Shown one piece after another: positions 43,556-56,512 of a DNA stretch of 64,000 bases. This DNA comes from Marsupella aquatica. Its lineage: Eukaryota; Marchantiophyta. Under the pieces are notes generated by a model. The model did not search any database, was not told where the DNA came from, and saw nothing but the letters and a program-made list of their open reading frames with translations. Location: contig OZ316898.1 in the NCBI GenBank assembly GCA_973895155.1, positions 19,654,001 to 19,718,000 on the forward strand, written 5' to 3'. Positions within the stretch are counted from its first letter, which is position 1, and each line of letters starts with the position of its first letter. Both the position numbers and the translations under genes were made by a program.

Positions 43556-46500
43556 TTAGACGTTATCGCTGTTTATCTCGGAAAGCTTGTGAGAGTTTCT
43601 TTTCACGATGATAGAGAGTATTTGCACCGCTTCCCCAACGGAGACGAAGAACCACTCTGATCCGATCAGATTCACAAGACCGCCCTTCTCGAATTTCTCA
43701 ATTACTGCGCTGCCCGGGTTGGCGACGGTGAGCTGTGCATTGACAGCAAACACTCAGTAACTCCCCTTTCTAAGATATTACAACAAATATACGGCTGGCG
43801 AACTTAAATCCACATTCACAACGACATGTCACAAATGAAAGTCTGTCTCACCTGAATCTGTCTCCTCGTCAAAGCGCCGTTGAGCTCCTCAAACGCATGA
43901 ATTGCCGTCGTGTCGACAGTTTGGACAGCTGAAACAACGAAACAACAGGATAAGTCCTCTTGCTAGCTATTTGACTCCTTCCTTTAGTCCAGTGATTGGC
44001 TGCTTTCATTGGTATATGTATTGTAAGTTCCACCAGAACGAACTTAATTCGAGGAAAGAGCGAAAACTACGACCGATACTCTCCACAATTGTAATCCCAC
44101 TGAAAACTGGCAGATTCGGACAAGGGTTGGAAAGCTTTACGTGTTAGTTCCACTACGACAAACTGAATAGGAACTCCACCGGCCAGGACGATCTTGTCCT
44201 GCTCGTCGTCCAGGTATCTTAGAATTCTGTCATCATGCATCCAAGCAGTCGTTAGTATCGGTAGCATAAGTAGGTCTATAGGCGAAACATAGAGAATCAT
44301 CGAGCTCATTCGAAAACTACCTATGTGCCAGTGCATACGCAAGTAAGCCTGCGGATCAGAATCATCCCGATTCCATAAAGAGTTGAACTACGAAAGGAAA
44401 CAGACCCACCTTTCACGAATATAGTCGGAGTTCGCGAAGTAGATAGACGAATCAATACGAATGATGAGGATGCCAGGCTCCGAAACTGCATCAGGATACT
44501 GTTCGGTGTTACGGTACACGTTTGTACCTTGGATGTTGCCAAGGATCGCTGTGTGTGGTCTTGTGACTTGGAGAAGGATTTTCCCGAAGGAGATGATAAC
44601 CTGCACACCGACCCATGGAGGAGGAAGAATTTAACCACTTACTGTATGTCGCGATATTTTAGCTTGCACAGTGCATACCCACAACAAATTTCCACCTTCC
44701 GTGAGATGAGTTCCTCTTACTTTCTAGAATGTCGATCGAATGGAATTGAATGCGCACACCAAATTTAAACCTTCCTTGATGTAAACTACATTAATTTTCC
44801 AATATATAGACGACAGGGGATCTCATAGTCTTGTTAGTTAAAAACTGAAGCAAGATTCGAAACTTGAAAATCAAAGGCTTTTTCTTCACAGTTTTGGAAC
44901 AATTTGAGATTCTCACCAATAATCTTAATTTTCTTACCGATTCAGGGTATACAGCCTAGGATTATACTGATAGCTTATTCAAATGAGACAAATTGATATT
45001 GTACGGGTACATCACTTCTGATATCTCTGTATTGGCATATTGCACCAACTATGATGAGTTCGGGAAATCAATTTCAATCCTTTGCAGACAGAAACCTCGC
45101 TCTAATATGGATGGAAAGAGGAGGTGGTGATCAACGTCAGATGTATGCATGGTTCAGGTACATACAGCGATAAGAAGACCGTATTCGACGGAGATGAAGA
45201 GCACACCTAAAAAAGCTCCGAGCATAGCCACGAAGTCAAACTTGTCAGTCTTCCAAATAAGGATTGCCGCCCGGACGTCAATTAGATTCAGGACCGCGGC
45301 TATGATGATGGAAGAGAGAATGGCATTTGGAGTATATTTGAACAACGGCGTTGCGAACAGTAAAGTAAACAGAACCACTATGGCCATAATAATATTCGAC
45401 AAGGCCGTGTTACAGCCAGACTGATAATTCACAGCTGACCTCGAGAAAGATCCTGCAGTCACATAGAACAATTAAAAATTAGTGCCGATCCTCCAGTTCA
45501 CTTCCATGTCTGTTCTATTCGTCTTGCTAGCGCTGCATTTAACCCTGAAGATTCCTTCACAAAATATATCTCATAATTCCTGAGAGGTAGCATAGCTTAT
45601 CAGTGCATCAGGTGTGGGTACCACATTTCTCTTTGTGAAGAGCACCGTGAAAGCTCAGTAAACACCGCCAGGCAACACAGGTTACTCATCCTGTGGAGTT
45701 TTGAACTGCAAGTTTCCTAAATATTGTCCCAGCCTATAGTTATTATTCTTTTGTATCTACTGAGGTCCAACTCACTACGAAAACCAGGTGCTTCGCCTTA
45801 CTCGTGCAGCAACTGTGAACTACTGAACAGCTTGCACCAGATGAATGCACAAAACCTTGTTCCTGTACCTTACACCTAATGTATTTATAAATTACTCTTT
45901 CCATGTCTATCTTACACCATCTACATAAAAAGAACACTACTCTCATATCCATCTTACACCTTATGTATGTAAAAGACAGTGTTCCCACATCCATATTTCG
46001 CCTGGTAGCGTGCAAGACACTGTTCCAATCCATGACAGATTCTGCTTCCCCACTGAAAGTGAGAGAGTACGCTACGTCTTAGACACTTTCACCATTTCCT
46101 GGTCGAATCTAACCCCATGGACACGTGATGGAATTCGGACGGCCATGGTGACATCCAAACGCAACCTCCTTGAAAGCATACCTGTTGCCACAAAGCACGA
46201 CGTGGTAGAGCCAGCCATGTTCATGACCCCGATGGAAAGCATTTCCTTATTTCCGTCAATGTGGTAATCTTTCAAAGCTGCAAATGTCCTTCCAATAGCA
46301 ACGGCTTCCTGCAGTCACCGCGTCATTGGGAAAAATAAGATACACCATAGACCCCAGTTCACCACTAGATACAACCTTCCACCGTTCGAAGGTGCATGAT
46401 AGTGAAATTGAAAGACTCGGTCAATTACCGTGAGAGCAACAAGGCCTGCCACAATGCCGATGGTGAATCCTTTTCCAAGGTATTTTCCGGTGAAGTAGAT

Positions 46501-48867
46501 TTGAGACGCAGACGATGGGTTGACTCCCTTGTTAATATGGCCAACCTGAATTCCACCACGGAACAGTGATAGTCATGCAGCCTTCTTTCAGTGAACCTCC
46601 ACATACCACTTAATGCATGCAACGCTGAGTGGGTTTACTACCAAAGCATCGAATAAAACGATCGCGCAATCTCCAGCCCTTCCTACGTCACGACTAGAAT
46701 ATTTACCTACAAAACTATAGATTCGCAGTCCGAAGCCGAACAAAACACGAGTTATTCATTGCAACAATACAAGAAATTGTTATTGTTTCCTTCAGGATTG
46801 TCTCCTTCAAGTTAGAGGGACGCTTTCGCTTACAATTTTGACGCCGTGCTTGTCAGCCCGGGTACCATAAACACAGGCAGTGGATATGATCACAGAAATC
46901 AGCGGCGCAGTTGCTGCAATCCAGAAGAAAGCCTTCTTCTTCTTCGCCTGTCACGATACCAATCAGTCGTGAAAAGTCGGCATTTACGGCGCCACCATAA
47001 CTATGTCCCTCTCGACTGATATACATGAAATCAAGCGGAGAAACTATCGGATACATGATCGACACGCAAACAAGCAACATCTTTAGCCGATGCGAGACTC
47101 GGAACTACGGGTGAGACTTACGAGCAACTTCGCAAAGAGGAGAAATATGAGAAACGCAGTTGCAATCACAATCGTCCGCCAGTTCCACTGCAAATCAGAA
47201 GAAACACATTTAGTCATAAATACTGGCGAACGGAAGTAAAGATTTCTTTCGGGCAACAAAAGGACACTGACCTCAGCTGAAAAGAGCAACTCGTTGATCG
47301 AGCGATTACCTGGTGAGTGTTTAGCCACACGGAGCGCATGACCGAGACAATGTCCGTCTTGGTAGTAAAGTTCGATACTCCAGTGTAACCCTTCAGTTGC
47401 TGGAGACCAATTGTTATGGCGGCTCCAGCCATGAAGCCAATCACAGACGCATGAGAAAGGTAATTGATGATAAATCCAAGTCTGCACAGTCATGAGTGCA
47501 ATTGCACGTCAGGTAACAAGTCAACCGCAATAGTAATCGTGCCTAAGGCGTACTTATCTCAATGATTGCATGAAGTCCTGCAGCGACTGAGCTCCCGGCC
47601 CAGCCGCTCGTCAATGGAACAAGCAGTTGAGAAGAATCGATGTACCTGAAGAAGCCCAGGGCTGCTTGCACGACTCCGGCAAAAAAGGTGGCAGTGAATG
47701 CGAGCCGAAGAAACCTTGGATCAGTCGGATTCAGTTCACGTCTAAGCAGTGTGCCCAACAAGACGGAAACCACGGCCACTGGGCCGATAGCAATATCTCT
47801 TGAGCTTCCCATTACAGCGTATATCAGTGGTGGCACGAAGCTAGAATCTGCAAAGCGAAAAACCAAGGTAACAGTCAACATCTACTACTGAATCTGTAGC
47901 GAATACCAGAGCAATCTGGACCCATTCATCACAAAAATCAAGAAAACGATATATTTGACTATGCATGCCCATTTGTGATTGCAACGCTAGCCCTGTTGAA
48001 ATTAAATAGCACCAAGAATCTGCTAGAATTCTGAAGTTGACTTACATAAACCATTAACGGGAGGCAAGCTCGCCAGTTTTGCATAAGCGAGATCCTACAT
48101 AACCGAGAGAATGCATGACATTAGGCTGGGTCTGAAAGAACATCCCAAGTCTAGCATTTATCATACATGTAGTTTACTGTACATAGCATACATAGCACAA
48201 ATAGAATCGAGCTTGGTAGACTCACTTTACTAGTAATACGTATTTATACCCTTTCATTTCCTAACGAGTCTTGCTGTCCAATAAGAGAAACCTCATGTTG
48301 CGTTCACTACAACAGGGAAGAGCAGAGAACCAAGGAACGACGCCAATTACGTCGGCATCTGAGATCGATGCACCGTAGGTGTTGGAGTGGACATGTCGGC
48401 CGTCGAGAAAATGGATTCAAGCTAAAATATGAGACATACTGAGAACATACAATCCAAAACATGCAAGAGATTAGCTCGGGAGTGTGTACCTGGGGAATGG
48501 CCAGACTTGCAATAGTCAAACCGGCTATTAAGTCTCCCCTCAACATATTAAGTTTGTAATTTGGTACCCATTCCAGAATTGGGAACACAAACTGGAAACC
48601 TAAAATCCATTTCCTTCGTCTCGACTTGCCCTTAAATTGTCGGAAGGGATCATCAGGGAACATAGTCTCCTTGATCGTATTCAGAATCTGACTGGGAACA
48701 GTCGGACGGGGTGGGTTACCAACTTTGTGTACCAAAGGCTTATCCTCAGGAGCTCCTTTGCTTCCATGGTCTGGATCATCGAACCTCTGAAAATCACCAT
48801 CAGCCGAATGCACTCTGCGACCTGATTCCGAAACCAAACCTCCAGAGTGTTCAGGAGTGAAACTCAT
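43556..48867 (-). CDS. SULTR3: SULTR3-type sulfate transporter (SulP family with STAS domain), 13 exons
   Basis: Exons in transcript order: 48490-48867, 48046-48094, 47646-47847, 47310-47481, 47122-47187, 46834-46947, 46429-46545, 46182-46308, 45166-45452, 44410-44600, 44141-44226, 43852-43928, 43556-43732. All splice sites are GT-AG and all phases agree, giving 680 residues. SulP proteins are proton-coupled anion transporters; plant group 3 members move sulfate, and some phosphate, at plastid, plasma or other membranes. Visible signatures include [32 protein letters not shown] with [58 protein letters not shown] and a C-terminal STAS domain (about 525-660) with [15 protein letters not shown] around the conserved Asp-Thr (602-603). 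The N-terminus [16 protein letters not shown] fits group 3. An acceptor just upstream of the ATG indicates an intron in the 5' UTR. Exact SULTR3 subgroup is not decided. Confidence 0.93.
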
Positions 48868-48885
48868 TTTGACAACTTAGCGTCT
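48868..48885 (-). promoter_or_regulatory. 5'-UTR splice acceptor of the sulfate transporter gene
   Basis: On the minus strand GTTGTTGTGGCAG is followed by 16 bases and then the start codon at 48867. This is a good 3' splice site so close to the ATG that an intron in the leader is likely. The upstream non-coding exon is not certain; see the candidate at 51150-51602. Confidence 0.5.
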
Positions 48886-50676
48886 GCCACAACAACGAGT
48901 CATACATTGTTAGCGACAGACCAGAATACTTGGGAACTGCTAAGGTTGTGCAATGTCTCTAGATATTCGCTCAGGTCCTCGTCCCATGCATAGCTGTCTA
49001 TCCTTACGTTGGGGACTACTACTGACCAGTACAAGCTTTGGACTAAAAAAACCTGCAGGGTCACCTGCAGTAGTTCTCCTTACGCAAGAAGTTCAGTCTC
49101 ATAGTGAAAGTTCATTCCTGATATTGTAATCGATCCCCTTGGAAGGAATGTGCATCAGCAATTGTCTTCAATAAGCTAAGGGCATCGATGTCCATTTTTC
49201 GACTTCTGCTGCAACGTGAATCTCCAACGTAGTCAACGGAAAACCTAACCCTCTTGGAGTATAGCATCGGTTGATCGTATATTGGATGGATTCTTCTACC
49301 GCGGTACTTGTGGGAGGGGTACAAAGCTACAATAGAAGCTACGAGAGAAGCTACCCATACTGATCGACTACTACCCCTTCAAATAGTCATCTCGATGTTA
49401 AAGCACGAGATGTAACAGGAATTTGGTCATCGACATGAACCGCATGCAACGAAAACCACGTGTGCATCGCTGCCGTAGCTCGGCCGACTTCTCCAGATTT
49501 TCAGTGTATGCTTAGGGATCCGACGTACCTTCGGTAACTCGTACTCGAATCCTCCGTTGAAGCCAGTCCGTCTTCCCAAGTTTTACTTGTACGAGTCCAA
49601 AATCATGGGAGCCTGGTTTCTCTTCCAGACAGGCCCCTCGCCTCAAATGAGACCACTAGTCGGTTGGACTAAACATACCGTAACGAATGTTCCAGCTCTT
49701 GTTTCCCTGGTTCCGCCCTCCCAATTCAACGAGGCAATCAGGTGGCCAGGCTCGAACAATGGACCACAACCTCGTGCACCTTCGAGTGAACCTTCACTGC
49801 AGGCTTCCGAGACTCGTCTGCACATTTATATGTAGCCACTTTGACCTTCAGTCGGTCTCGATGAGATGGCTCGATCGCCGAAAAACCCGGGAAAAGGCAA
49901 CGCCCAGCAGCTTTCTCACGCTACTTGATGTAATACTCATTTGACTCAAGTCAAGAATTCCACATCGCCAGGAAAACCCGGTTCATCATTTCCAAAAGTG
50001 CAGTAATTCATAGCAGGCTCTTCATATGACTAGATACAGAGCACTTCGTGGAATGCAAGTGCAGCAACAGTACTCTCTACAGTCTGTGCAACAGGCCAGA
50101 TGAGCTGAATGGATGAGTCGAAATCGATCCCGAGCAACCATCGGTGGGAAACGTATCCCCTAAACGACAACCTCAGAACGACCATTGCCGTGTGCGATCC
50201 ACCGAGCCGTCTGTCCATCCAACCATTTACAGAAGACCACACAGCCAGATTTATAATACAAACAGCGCGACTTCGCGAACTTCCACGAATGCAACAAAAG
50301 AGCTACTGTTGAGTTGACAGGTACAGATATCGACCACATACGTGCACCAAGGATTGAAGGGCAAGGCCATAACCTAATTGGGGAGACAATTCGCTAAAAA
50401 TCAGGGAAAGCACACACAACCGGACAGCAGAAATACCGATCCAAACAGGTCAACACACAAACGCTCAGGACTGAAGCTTCCTCCGCATTTTCTTACACCT
50501 TTCTCCCTAGAGTTAGGATATAATTCACTTAGCTTGCCAGCTGACTCTAACACAACTTACAACCAGGAATCAAACGGTTCACTTCTTTACAGCCTTCGCC
50601 CTAATTCAAACGACTATCCACTTACATTATATATGGACTACCGCTTACACTAGACTAGTAAACGAATCACGATTAA
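48886..50676. other. Probable upstream/5' intron region of the sulfate transporter
   Basis: No coding signal is recognised. If the leader exon near 51.3 kb is right, this is intronic. Confidence 0.35.
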
Positions 50677-50858
50677 GCCCTTTCAACACCCTGCTTTCTA
50701 ATTTAGATGGCAATCCAATTCAGCAAGAAAAATACACGCCCTTCAATCCCTGCTTTCTAATCTAGAGGACAATCCAATTCAGCAAGAAACAAACACGCCC
50801 TTTCAACACCCTGCTTTCTAATTTAGGGGACAGTCCAATTCAGCAGGAAAGATACACA
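50677..50858. repeat. Tandem repeat, about 60-bp unit x3
   Basis: Units start at 50677, 50738 and 50797, each 'gcccttNcaaNaccctgctttctaat' followed by 'caatccaattcagcaagaaa' with few differences. Confidence 0.9.
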
Positions 50859-51149
50859 CGGACAAGCAGGCTTGAGGCATGTAGCGCTGGTTTGGGTTCA
50901 CCTCTCTTGAGAAACAATCAAATTCACAGGTAGTGTAAAGACGCTTACATGTTTGCATCATTACACTCTACAGCACCCTAAATCCTCATTCATCCAGAGC
51001 TCCAGCCCGGGATTAGCGGAATTTAGTCAAGCTGAGGACACGACGCATCTGCCCGATATTCCCGGAGCCAAATGTCGAGTACGATGCCAACGATTTTATT
51101 CTGAAATTGTGATGAGTGATAACCTTTCGAGTTCCGCCCGTCCCTCGCT

Positions 51150-51602
51150 CTCTCTGAGTCTCTCTGGTCCCTCCCGGGCTGCCTCGATCGATCGAGAGCA
51201 GCTTTCTCTGTCGCGTTCGCGGAGATTCCCAATCACGCCGCACAGGAGAAAGAGAGGGAGGAAGGGACCAGAGAGAGAGCGCGAGAGGCGCCATGGATGA
51301 CGAGGACTCGAGCAGAGGAGAGGAGATTAGGGAGAGGAGAGGAGAAAGCTCGACGAAGGAAACCAGAGACAAGAGAGAAAACCAAAAGTTCCGCCGAGTT
51401 TCGCGCTATAGATTGTATAGAATGTGGCAAGGCCGAATTCGGGGCCAGGTGCAATGTATCTACCCTTTCCAAAAAAGAAAGGATACGTGGGCCCACACAT
51501 CCCCTCTCCCGCCGGATACGCTGCGCTGTTGTCGTATGGATGCCTCTGATGAGAATGATAATAATGATATCACAACTCGTGAGCTACGACTACCTATATA
51601 TA
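51150..51602 (-). promoter_or_regulatory. Candidate promoter and pyrimidine-rich leader, minus strand
   Basis: On the minus strand a TATATATA box (51595-51602) is followed by about 200 bases and then a long TC-rich leader with an ATG in good context (GTCATCCATGGCG, 51294). The frame from that ATG reaches a possible donor (CTCGAAAG|GTTATC) near 51120. This looks like a plant transcription start with a first exon. It could be the distal leader of the transporter at 43556-48867, although the short coding start makes that uncertain, or the broken 5' end of another gene. The plus strand also has an ATG at 51293, because the site is palindromic. Confidence 0.35.
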
Positions 51603-52420
51603 GGGAACCCTGGATAAGCGCAATGGTAATAAGTGCAGGCCGCCGGTGTAGTCCTCTATAGTTGAAGTGATTTACTTTGAGAATGGAGTAAAAAATGCAG
51701 GTTGCATGAGTGGAGGGTGACACTCAATAATGACAAGATAGCACTAAAAGACATTGTAGGAGTGTATTTTGTAAATGTACACATGCTTTTATTAGTTAAT
51801 TTCAGTTATAAGGGTACACATGCTATAAGTGCAGCAAACAAGAAACTAAAATAGTCCATACATTTCCCAGTTAGTCCATACATTTGTCCATCCTAGCTAG
51901 GGGTTTGAGTAATCCAATGTGTGTGAACTGACAACACTACGTGAAAGTGCACAAGCAATTTCCCATGCACTGATTCGATAGTACAGAGGGTGCAAATATA
52001 GGGTCAACACTTGGACACAGTTCACTGTACTGTGTGGTAATGCTCTAGACGCTATCCACACCCAATCCTACTTGGAGGAAATTTTTTGGTGGGACACGTT
52101 TCATAGTGACAGGGTGAAACCCTTCCGACCCTTTCTTACAAAACGTGCATAGTAAGGCCCTGAAATCGGGAAAAAGATTCTCAGCAAAAAGGGCCAAATC
52201 CTAGACACGAGATCACAATGTAGGAAACCCAGAAAGAGTAGAAAACAAGGGAAACCCATCAGAAGACCACAAAGTCAAAACGACCAAAGACCAAAACGAC
52301 CAAGAACCAAGGGTGTTGAAGCCAGTAATTCTGGTGTAACATAAGTGATAAGCAATTGTAGGATCTCAATCCGAACCTGTTGGGCTGGACAGGATTTCAA
52401 TTTGCCCACTTGTGTTATGC
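51603..52420. other. Intergenic, no feature seen
   Basis: AT-rich sequence without gene or clear repeat. Confidence 0.4.
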
Positions 52421-52519
52421 CAGATGATATATACAGTGTAACCACATCATTCCATACCATGATAAATTATTTTCTTTAAATCAATGAGTGCATAGAGCAT
52501 ATTAACACATTTTGATGTG
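52421..52519. mobile_element. Small CACATCAAAAT inverted-repeat element, copy 3
   Basis: The block 'ccataccatgataaa' followed by 'tttctttaaatcaatgagtg' and the right end CACATTTTGATGTGTG match copies at 34753 and 40904. The left terminus is diverged (gccagatgatatata). The flank TGATACTGGCAGGG also resembles the right flank of copy 1, so the element may extend a few bases further. Confidence 0.65.
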
Positions 52520-52527
52520 TGATACTG

Positions 52528-52727
52528 GCAGGGCAAATATAGCATGCAGAATTATAGTTTTCAAACTTACTTGGTAATGAACCAAATGTAACTCTAATGT
52601 GTCTAAGTACGTATAAATGAATGTGGTCAGGCAGGGCAAATATAGCATGCAGAATTATAGTTTTCAAAACCAAATGTAACCCAAATGCACTCTAATGTGT
52701 CTAAGTATGTATAAATGAATGCGGTCA
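52528..52727. repeat. Tandem duplication, about 100-bp unit x2
   Basis: 'gcagggcaaatatagcatgc' starts both copies (52528 and 52631). Both end with 'taatgtgtctaagta.gtataaatgaatg'. The second copy has a small internal rearrangement. Confidence 0.9.
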
Positions 52728-53105
52728 AGTGCAAGTCTTAAAACTTTACGGGACTTTGTGTGTATTTTCATCTTCTTGCAGTTTTCATGAGTGGCAGTCA
52801 TGTTCACTAGACAATGATATGTAAGTGTATAATTACAATTTTCCCACAAGTGCAGGACATCTTTCTAGTAGCAGCCATCCTCTAGGCAGCAATATGACGC
52901 TACTTGGAAGCCAGAGTGTCTAAGGCCTTCGGTTTGCACTCGTGTACTGTTTGATTATATATCAAAGTGCCAAAAAGCAAAAATGTCAAACCAGGATTCG
53001 AAAGGCAAAACAACCCAATAAAGAGAAAGAAACAGAAGAGAGGAGGGCCCCAAGAAGAGCCAAGAGACCAAACAAGGCAAGGAGTTCCCATGCCTTTCCC
53101 TTTAT

Positions 53106-53213
53106 CTTCCTTCCTTGAGTTTGCATTCATGTACTATTTGACGCTTTTCCCTTCATCTTCTTCCTTCCTTGAGTTTGCACTCATGTACTATTTGACGCTT
53201 TTCCCTTCATCTT
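53106..53213. repeat. Tandem duplication, 54-bp unit x2
   Basis: 53106-53159 and 53160-53213 both read 'cttccttccttgagtttgca' through 'tttgacgcttttcccttcat'. One base differs. Confidence 0.92.
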
Positions 53214-53296
53214 CTTCCTTTTTAATGATTGCTTTGCTTTTCTTTTTTCCTTGTTTAACTGTTGTCCTCTTTGGACCTCTTTTTCTTTCCTTCTCT

Positions 53297-53382
53297 CTAG
53301 AAGTGCAAAGTCTTATGTGTTTGCACTTATAACAAAGTATCTAGAAGTGCAAAGTCTTGTGTTTGCATTTATAACAAAGTGT
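53297..53382. repeat. Tandem duplication, 42-44-bp unit x2
   Basis: 'ctagaagtgcaaagtctt' followed by 'gtgtttgcacttataacaaa' occurs at 53297-53340 and, with a 2-base deletion, at 53341-53382. Confidence 0.88.
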
Positions 53383-55912
53383 CTACAGTAGAGGTGCAAA
53401 AAACTTCTCACTGAAAGCACAGTGTCCATCAGTGAGTGCAAGATCAAGTGGGTTGCACTTATGACGTAGTGCAAACCGTGCATAAGCGCAAGACGAGGCT
53501 TTCTTCCCAAGCCCTTGCACTTATACGTGCTACACTGTACGCTACTAAATATCAAATCTCCTGCGAACAATATCCATCCACGGTGGCCATGTTTGTCTCT
53601 AGCCTTGGCTCTCACGAAGCAGTCAGCCCCCACGGAGGGGCAAATTGCGTACCGGATAACCTTCTCACGTGTTCGCCTTTGCGGCCCCAAAGCACACGGG
53701 TTGAGTCCCCGTCTACGGAGAGCGGACATGGACTCGCCCCCTCGGCCCTCGCCTAGCCATTGGCTCCCTGGGTGAGTACACTACTGCGTGCCCTCCATCT
53801 GGACTTTACTGTAGTTAGTGACTAACCCTGGTTCGCAGTTAGGGACATCGTTTTTTAATATTGGAAATTTTGGTCAATTTCTCCCCTCCAAACATTGCTC
53901 GGGCTACTTTAAAGGGGAGGTTTTCTGGTATGTTTACTCCCCGTAATTTGGGAAGGGACCGTATTGGCAACAGCCCATTTAGTTTTTCTGTAGGGAGCTG
54001 TGGCTACGGGAGTGAACCATCTGGCAGAGTAAGGGTCATCTTGCATCTGTAAGGTATTTTGTTTTCCTGCCCTCAAGTGAACCCCTGTCACTTCAAAAGG
54101 CTCCAACAGTAAGACAGTCCTGACCTCATATTTTGTGGGGAAGCAAGGGCAAGGGCCAAAAAATTTCAGGCCCTTGAGGTCCCAAACTTTCAAAAGAGAA
54201 AAATATAACAAAATTGCAGCTGGTACAACTGAATGGGTGTGTCAGATGAATAGCATTCTTTGATTGAATTTAGATTCAGTTTACACTTTTTCCCTACATT
54301 TGTGGGTTGGTGAGGGCCGCTTTTTTTAGTACTCTTGCACATTCAAGACAGCCCTAAGAGTTTTCATAATACAGATTAGGCAACAATTCAAAAATGAACC
54401 ATGGATGAAGATTTGGCAAGTATTATAGGGACTTTGAAAGTATCATGCAAACTAGCCATTTAGGACTTGCTTTGTAAATTTGTTATGGCCTAACCATGTC
54501 TAGAGTGTCACCATCATGTATGTGAATTTCAAGAAGGAGAGGTGAATTAAGGTGTGATAATCAAACTATGGAGTTGATAGGAAAAGGTGCAGAATTGGCA
54601 AAGTAAATTCTCTGGAGGGGAATTAAACATTGCCATGTGTCCAAAGATGCATCCTGCTACGAGGAGTTCTACTAAAAACAGGGCAGGATGGTTTTGGACA
54701 TCCCCATTCCCTCAAGTAAGTGAGGAGGGGGCGGGAAGTGAGAAATTGTCAAAACGAAGAGTGAGGCCAATGGGAGGGAGTGGCGACTTCGCACCCTTGT
54801 CCCTCAAGAGCACTGGCGGCCATTTGAAACCCAATTTTGGCATTTTTGTTTTTCCTTTGTCCACAACTCGTGTGATCCAGTGAACGTACCAAAATGTATC
54901 GGCCCGGCAAACCGTCGCGTATAGTATTGGTCCGGAATACAGTCGCGTATCGCATCTGCGCCTACGATGGTACTAAATTATCGTACACCTCTGTACCGGG
55001 TGTCGGGAATCGCGGGTCTCGCTAGTGTGGCTAGCACCAGCCGGGTTGCCGGGCTATACAACCGTGCAACGGCTACGTGTGCGGTGATGACCAGTCAGCC
55101 GCGCTGTCTGGGACTCTGGGTGTTTGCAGATTCTCGAAATTTTTCACTTTTATTGTCTGGACTCTGGAGATTCGATCGCGTACGGCGGTGTATAAAGGTG
55201 CAAAATAGTCAACGAGTGCTGCAGCCAGGTGGCTGGAGAGGTGACTGGCGATACCCTGCCCCACGGCCTAAGCGAGTCCGTTCGTTTCCGATCCAGGCTA
55301 TCCATGCTCCCAAGCTAGATGACCCAGGATTCCAGGCTTTGTGTATGTCCCAAAAGTTTTTTCACAATAACTGGAAACTACGGTAGCCTGATTACCCCTC
55401 CACCGTAAACAAGGATGACCTAAAAAGAAAATCCTTGCAGGAAAAAGGATTTTATGCTGTTTACTTGTCATTTGTGCTTGAACATAAATAAGGATGAAAA
55501 ACTTGTAGGAAAAGGATATTGATAAAAGTCCTTTGCAGATTGATTTTGCAGATTGATTTTATGCTTTCCTATGCAGTTTTGAGAGATATATTCAATGGAC
55601 CTCCAATAGCAATTTCTTTTTACACTGACCAAAAGATGCTTATTTTTGCCTCGTGGACATCCAGGTTCACCAAAAGTACCATTTCATGTTAGATGTTCTT
55701 CTGAGGCAATGTGCAGTCAATACAATGAGAAAATGTCACTGTACAATGCACTATGTTCAATTGTTCGTCAGTTTCTGACCACGTCACCAAATGCAGTAGA
55801 CTACAACTATGGTGTCAAATGAACCAATGTATTGACATTATACACATTGACAACAATGCGTACACATACTGCATTGTCAAATGAACCACTCACCGTCCAA
55901 CTCTAAACCCCA
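53383..55912. other. Intergenic, no gene supported
   Basis: A GC-richer part at 54880-55390 has a 139-codon frame from ATG 54967, but it shows no motif and I do not call it. A duplicated 'gcagattgatttt' lies near 55540. The rest is AT rich. Confidence 0.4.
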
Positions 55913-56300
55913 ACTACCCGTTCTTTGAACATGAATAGCGGAGAGAACAATAAAAATATCCCCAAATATATATATATATCCTTATGCATAGTCTTTGAAG
56001 GTTAATAAAATGATTAAAAAATATCATAGATGTCATTATTTTAATAATCATACATAAGATATGATATTCTTTTCTATGCACATCCCTCTTTCTTTGCACG
56101 TATGTTATGGTGGGGCCATAGAGCCCATTTTTTAGTTTAAATAAAACCCATGACAATGAGCATGCATGCCTATAGGTTGACATACATCATTTGTGTTTTC
56201 CCATCCACATGATGAGTCATGGAGTTAGTGTCTAGATGTTTCACTCTAGAAGCCTACGCCCCAAGTCTAGGTTGTAGTTGGCACTTTATAAGTAAGATGT
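55913..56300 (+). repeat. Dispersed repeat family A, copy 2
   Basis: It begins 'cccgttctttgaacatgaat' and ends 'actttataagtaagatg', matching 12465-12870 along its full length in the same block order (gttaataaaatgat, ttaataatcat, tatgcacat, tgttatggtgggg, ccacatgatgagtcatggag, tctagatgtttcactctaga). Many substitutions separate the two copies, so both are old. Confidence 0.7.
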
Positions 56301-56512
56301 TTGAGTCTTTTTCCTGTGCCGTGTCAATGAGAGGATACTAGGAAATAGTACTTCTTCTCCAAATTTCTTAAATTATTTTTTGATGGTCATAACTCCCTAT
56401 ATTTAAAGATAATCATTAGATTCTGACAAATAAGGTATGTGACAGGATGGGAAATGGCTGATTAAGAGCATATTCAAGGGTGTACTTTATCAGTTTACTA
56501 GCCCAACTGTCC

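Noticed and set aside
51293-51661. Plus-strand frame of 122 codons starting at a well-placed ATG
   Set aside because: Its Glu/Arg-rich start is the complement of the TC-rich leader on the minus strand, and the rest has no protein character.
53640-53720. tRNA T-arm-like 'cacgggttgagtccccg'
   Set aside because: The B-box lacks the conserved C of GGTTCGA, and no D-arm or acceptor stem could be paired around it.
54967-55386. 139-codon frame from an ATG in a GC-richer segment
   Set aside because: No motif, unusual composition with scattered Arg/Trp/Cys, and no splice or leader evidence; likely chance in GC-richer DNA.
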